Shown: positions 62,034-64,000 of the stretch, in pieces
Layout: the number at the start of each line of letters is the position of its first letter
How positions within the stretch are numbered: position 1 is the first letter of the stretch
DNA from: Fimbriimonadales bacterium
GTDB taxonomy: Bacteria; Armatimonadota; Fimbriimonadia; Fimbriimonadales; ATM1
Length of the DNA: 64,000 bases
NCBI GenBank assembly: GCA_035559795.1
Contig: DATMAR010000002.1
Coordinates: forward strand, 1 to 64,000
Direction of reading: 5' to 3'
Made by a program: the position numbers and the translations under genes
Notes under the pieces: model-generated
Databases searched by the model: none
Seen by the model: only the letters and a program-made list of their open reading frames with translations
What the model was told of the DNA's origin: nothing

Positions 62034-62897
62034 ATGATTAGTCTCATGAACCCAAGGGCATTTACCGCCCTCGTTACACCCTTCGATTCGAACGGGGAAA
62101 TTGATTACCCGGCTGTCGCTCGTTTGCTCGCCTGGCACGAAGCGAATGGAATGGACGGTGTGGTCGTCGCAGGAACGAATGGCGAAGGTCCGAGCCTCTC
62201 CGCTATCGAAAAACGCGACCTCACCAAATTCGCAGTTCAAAACAGGGGGAAACTAAGCATCATCTCAGGTCTCGGAACCCCTTCTCTTACTGAAGCGATT
62301 TGGCTTTCCGAACAGGCGCAAAAAGCAGGTGCAGATGCCGCCCTCGTTTTGCCACCTTACTATTATTCAGCTCCGTCTGAGGGAATCTTAGCGTGGTTCG
62401 AAAAACTTCTCGAGAAAACAGAACTTCCGGTCATTCTTTACAACTTTCCGCAAACCACGAAAATCCTTCTCGACCCACCTCTGGTTCGCCGGCTCTTCGA
62501 GCACACGAACGTCTTAGGAATCAAAGACTCTTCAGGAGACGAAGAACTTTTATGTAGTTACCTCGAACTTGCAAAGGCAGCGGAGAAAAAAGTATTCGTC
62601 GGCGATGAAAGGCTAATATTGAAATGCTTACAAAACGGCGGCTCGGGAACGATTAGCGGACTCGCCAACTCCTTTCCCCTTCTTGTATCGAGACAGGTCC
62701 GTGAAAGGACAGATGTGCTTCAGACGATCATAGACGAGGCGTTCAAAGCGATAAAGAAGCATCCTCAACCTGCAGTACATAAAGCAGTTTTGGACTTTAA
62801 AGGCCTTCCTGGTGGAAATGTGCGCCCCCCTCTCGTTCCGTTGGATAAAAACGCTCGAGAAGAGGTAAAAGATTTCGTCTCAAGATTCGGTTTTTAA
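62034..62897 (+). CDS. dapA: DapA-family aldolase (4-hydroxy-tetrahydrodipicolinate synthase-like)
   Basis: A class I Schiff-base aldolase of the DHDPS/N-acetylneuraminate lyase superfamily (287 aa). The Schiff-base Lys is in VLGIKDSSGD and the catalytic Tyr in ILYNFPQTT; the pyruvate site is AGTNGEGPSLS instead of the DapA-typical GTTGES, so lysine biosynthesis is likely but a keto-sugar acid aldolase is possible. The start is the ATG at 62034 (or 62046). The O-antigen permease gene follows 3 nt after the stop. Confidence 0.82.
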   Translation: MISLMNPRAFTALVTPFDSNGEIDYPAVARLLAWHEANGMDGVVVAGTNGEGPSLSAIEKRDLTKFAVQNRGKLSIISGLGTPSLTEAIWLSEQAQKAGADAALVLPPYYYSAPSEGILAWFEKLLEKTELPVILYNFPQTTKILLDPPLVRRLFEHTNVLGIKDSSGDEELLCSYLELAKAAEKKVFVGDERLILKCLQNGGSGTISGLANSFPLLVSRQVRERTDVLQTIIDEAFKAIKKHPQPAVHKAVLDFKGLPGGNVRPPLVPLDKNAREEVKDFVSRFGF

Positions 62898-62900
62898 TCT

Positions 62901-63773
62901 ATGCTCGAAGAACTCAAAGAACTCTGGAGATACCGAGAACTGCTTTACACCTTCGTCGTTCGCGAATTGCGAATTCGTTACAAAAACTCAGTGCTCGGTT
63001 TTTTCTGGTCTATTTTGAATCCGTTAGCGACCGTCTTAGTGATGACGCTCGTTTTCAAGTTCGTCATGGGGCAACAAATCCCGAACTACAGCGCATACAT
63101 TCTCATCGCATACCTTCCCTATATGTTCTTTCAACTCTCCTTGTTAGATGCATCGCAATCTATATTGAGTCAAATCACGCTCCTCAAAAAAATATATTTC
63201 CCTCGAGAAATCCTTCCTCTCGGCTCCGTGATTTCGAACTTCATCCATTTTCTGCTTGCAATGGGAATTTTCTTCGTTTATCTTTTGATCGTTTGGTTGT
63301 TGAATCCAGGGGATAATCCTTTTAGGGTTACCGTACTTTTTCTTCCCGTCATCATGCTTCTTCAACTCGCTCTGACCACAGGGCTCGCATTGATTGTCGC
63401 AGCGCTCAACACTTTTTATGAAGATGTCAAATATCTGATTAGCGTCGGTTTGTATTTGCTTTTTTTCCTGTCCCCTATCGTCTACTTCGTCGAACAAGTG
63501 TATCATGCCCCTGGCATTCCTGATGCGTACCGCAATATGGTTTATGTTCTTTACAATCTCAATCCCATTGCGATGCTGATGACCGCATATCGAAAAGTCA
63601 CTTTAGATCCACAGCCCGTAGTGATGATTCGGGGGGGCGAAACGATAGATGCAGGAGTATTGCCGTTCGATTGGACGATGTTCGCAGTAACCGTAATCAT
63701 CTGTTTGCTCACCCTCGTATGGGGATACGCTCTTTTCAATCAGAAAAAATGGCAGTTCGTGGAGCGCCCATGA
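62901..63773 (+). CDS. wzm: O-antigen/polysaccharide ABC transporter permease (Wzm-like)
   Basis: The membrane part of an ABC-2 polysaccharide exporter (290 aa, six helices). RYRELLYTFVVRELRIRYKNSVLGFFWSILNPL is the hallmark amphipathic start, followed by YLPYMFFQ and a C-terminal PIVYFVEQV. It pairs with the ATPase that starts in its last codon. It exports O-antigen, teichoic acid-like or capsule chains across the inner membrane. Confidence 0.93.
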   Translation: MLEELKELWRYRELLYTFVVRELRIRYKNSVLGFFWSILNPLATVLVMTLVFKFVMGQQIPNYSAYILIAYLPYMFFQLSLLDASQSILSQITLLKKIYFPREILPLGSVISNFIHFLLAMGIFFVYLLIVWLLNPGDNPFRVTVLFLPVIMLLQLALTTGLALIVAALNTFYEDVKYLISVGLYLLFFLSPIVYFVEQVYHAPGIPDAYRNMVYVLYNLNPIAMLMTAYRKVTLDPQPVVMIRGGETIDAGVLPFDWTMFAVTVIICLLTLVWGYALFNQKKWQFVERP

Positions 63774-64000
63774 ACGAACCTACGGTTACCGTTCGCAATC
63801 TCGTAAAAGAATTTTTAATCTCGAGTGAGCCTTACGCCTCTCTCAAAGGGATGCTCGTGACTCGGAAAAAGTCGAGTAAAGAAACTATCCGAGCCTTAGA
63901 TGGAATTTCTTTCGATGCCTATCAAGGTGAAGCACTCGCCGTTATAGGGCCTAACGGAGCAGGAAAAAGCACCTTGCTCGCCATCTTAGCGCGCGTTTAC
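63770..64000 (+). CDS. wzt: O-antigen ABC transporter ATP-binding protein (Wzt-like), partial
   Basis: The first 77 codons of the ATPase, cut by the window edge. VTVRNLVKEFLISSEPYASLKG, ALDGISFDAYQGEALAVIGPNGAGKSTLLAIL shows the Walker A. The 20-30 residue insert before ALDG is typical of polysaccharide-export ATPases. The ATG overlaps the wzm stop (ATGA). Confidence 0.9.
   Translation, partial: MNEPTVTVRNLVKEFLISSEPYASLKGMLVTRKKSSKETIRALDGISFDAYQGEALAVIGPNGAGKSTLLAILARVY

Overview
The window is ordinary bacterial chromosome, dense with genes on both strands and about 46-48% GC by eye. The best guess for the source is a diderm of the Armatimonadota (Fimbriimonadia-like). The grounds are two pseudopilins with the long C-terminal domains common in Armatimonadota, Planctomycetota and Lentisphaerota; LolA-like, O-antigen-export and flagellar-cap genes that imply an outer membrane and motility; a large DUF5117-type secreted metalloprotease; and many small secreted or lipoprotein genes. 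This placement is an inference. No rRNA, CRISPR array, prophage or transposase gene was seen.

Layout. 1-6.3 kb (mostly minus): a partial membrane protein, a small helical protein, an AcuC-like deacetylase, a lipoprotein hydrolase, a small lipoprotein, a pseudopilin, rdgB, rph and rocD. 6.3-9.5 kb: an intergenic stretch, then a ferrous-iron operon in which FeoB is split into two proteins, followed by a zinc ribbon and FeoA. 9.5-20 kb: leuB, a NatAB-like ABC exporter, fliD, pyrF-mutY, a frameshifted dgcN with dgcA, and an HDOD protein. 20-22 kb: tRNA-Glu and the rfbB/rfbC sugar genes. 22-29 kb: an overlapping run of transketolase, ECF sigma factor, zinc-finger anti-sigma, TPR-CHAT caspase-like protease and secreted subtilisin. 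29-36 kb: quinone oxidoreductase, thiolase, a Cys-rich lipoprotein, a short ThrS and ispH. 36-37 kb: a LolA-thioredoxin fusion with an in-frame TGA exactly at the first Cys of the CxxC motif. 37-49 kb: a membrane glycosyltransferase, lemA/DUF2207, phhA, M61 and M1 peptidases, hrcA and ilvC. 49-64 kb: an ACT protein, a KaiC-like ATPase, tRNA-Thr, a pseudopilin, an amidohydrolase, the DUF5117 protease, galE, nuoB-nuoI, cstA, a hydrolase/PRTase pair, capA, dapA and the start of a wzm-wzt O-antigen exporter.

Three genome-wide habits stand out. (1) Many genes have no Shine-Dalgarno site but carry a TANNNT-type -10 hexamer 7-9 nt before the start codon, as expected for leaderless mRNAs. (2) Runs of exactly seven (6-8) G or C occur about forty times, mostly at Gly-Gly or Pro-Pro codon pairs. 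(3) REP-like GTAGGAGCGCCGTAAGGCGCGAT palindromes sit between genes.

The two candidates for undescribed biology are the sigma/anti-sigma/TPR-CHAT/subtilisin operon (22.1-27.1 kb), which parallels the TPR-CHAT-sigma logic of type III-E CRISPR without any CRISPR, and the possible selenoprotein at 35.9-36.9 kb.
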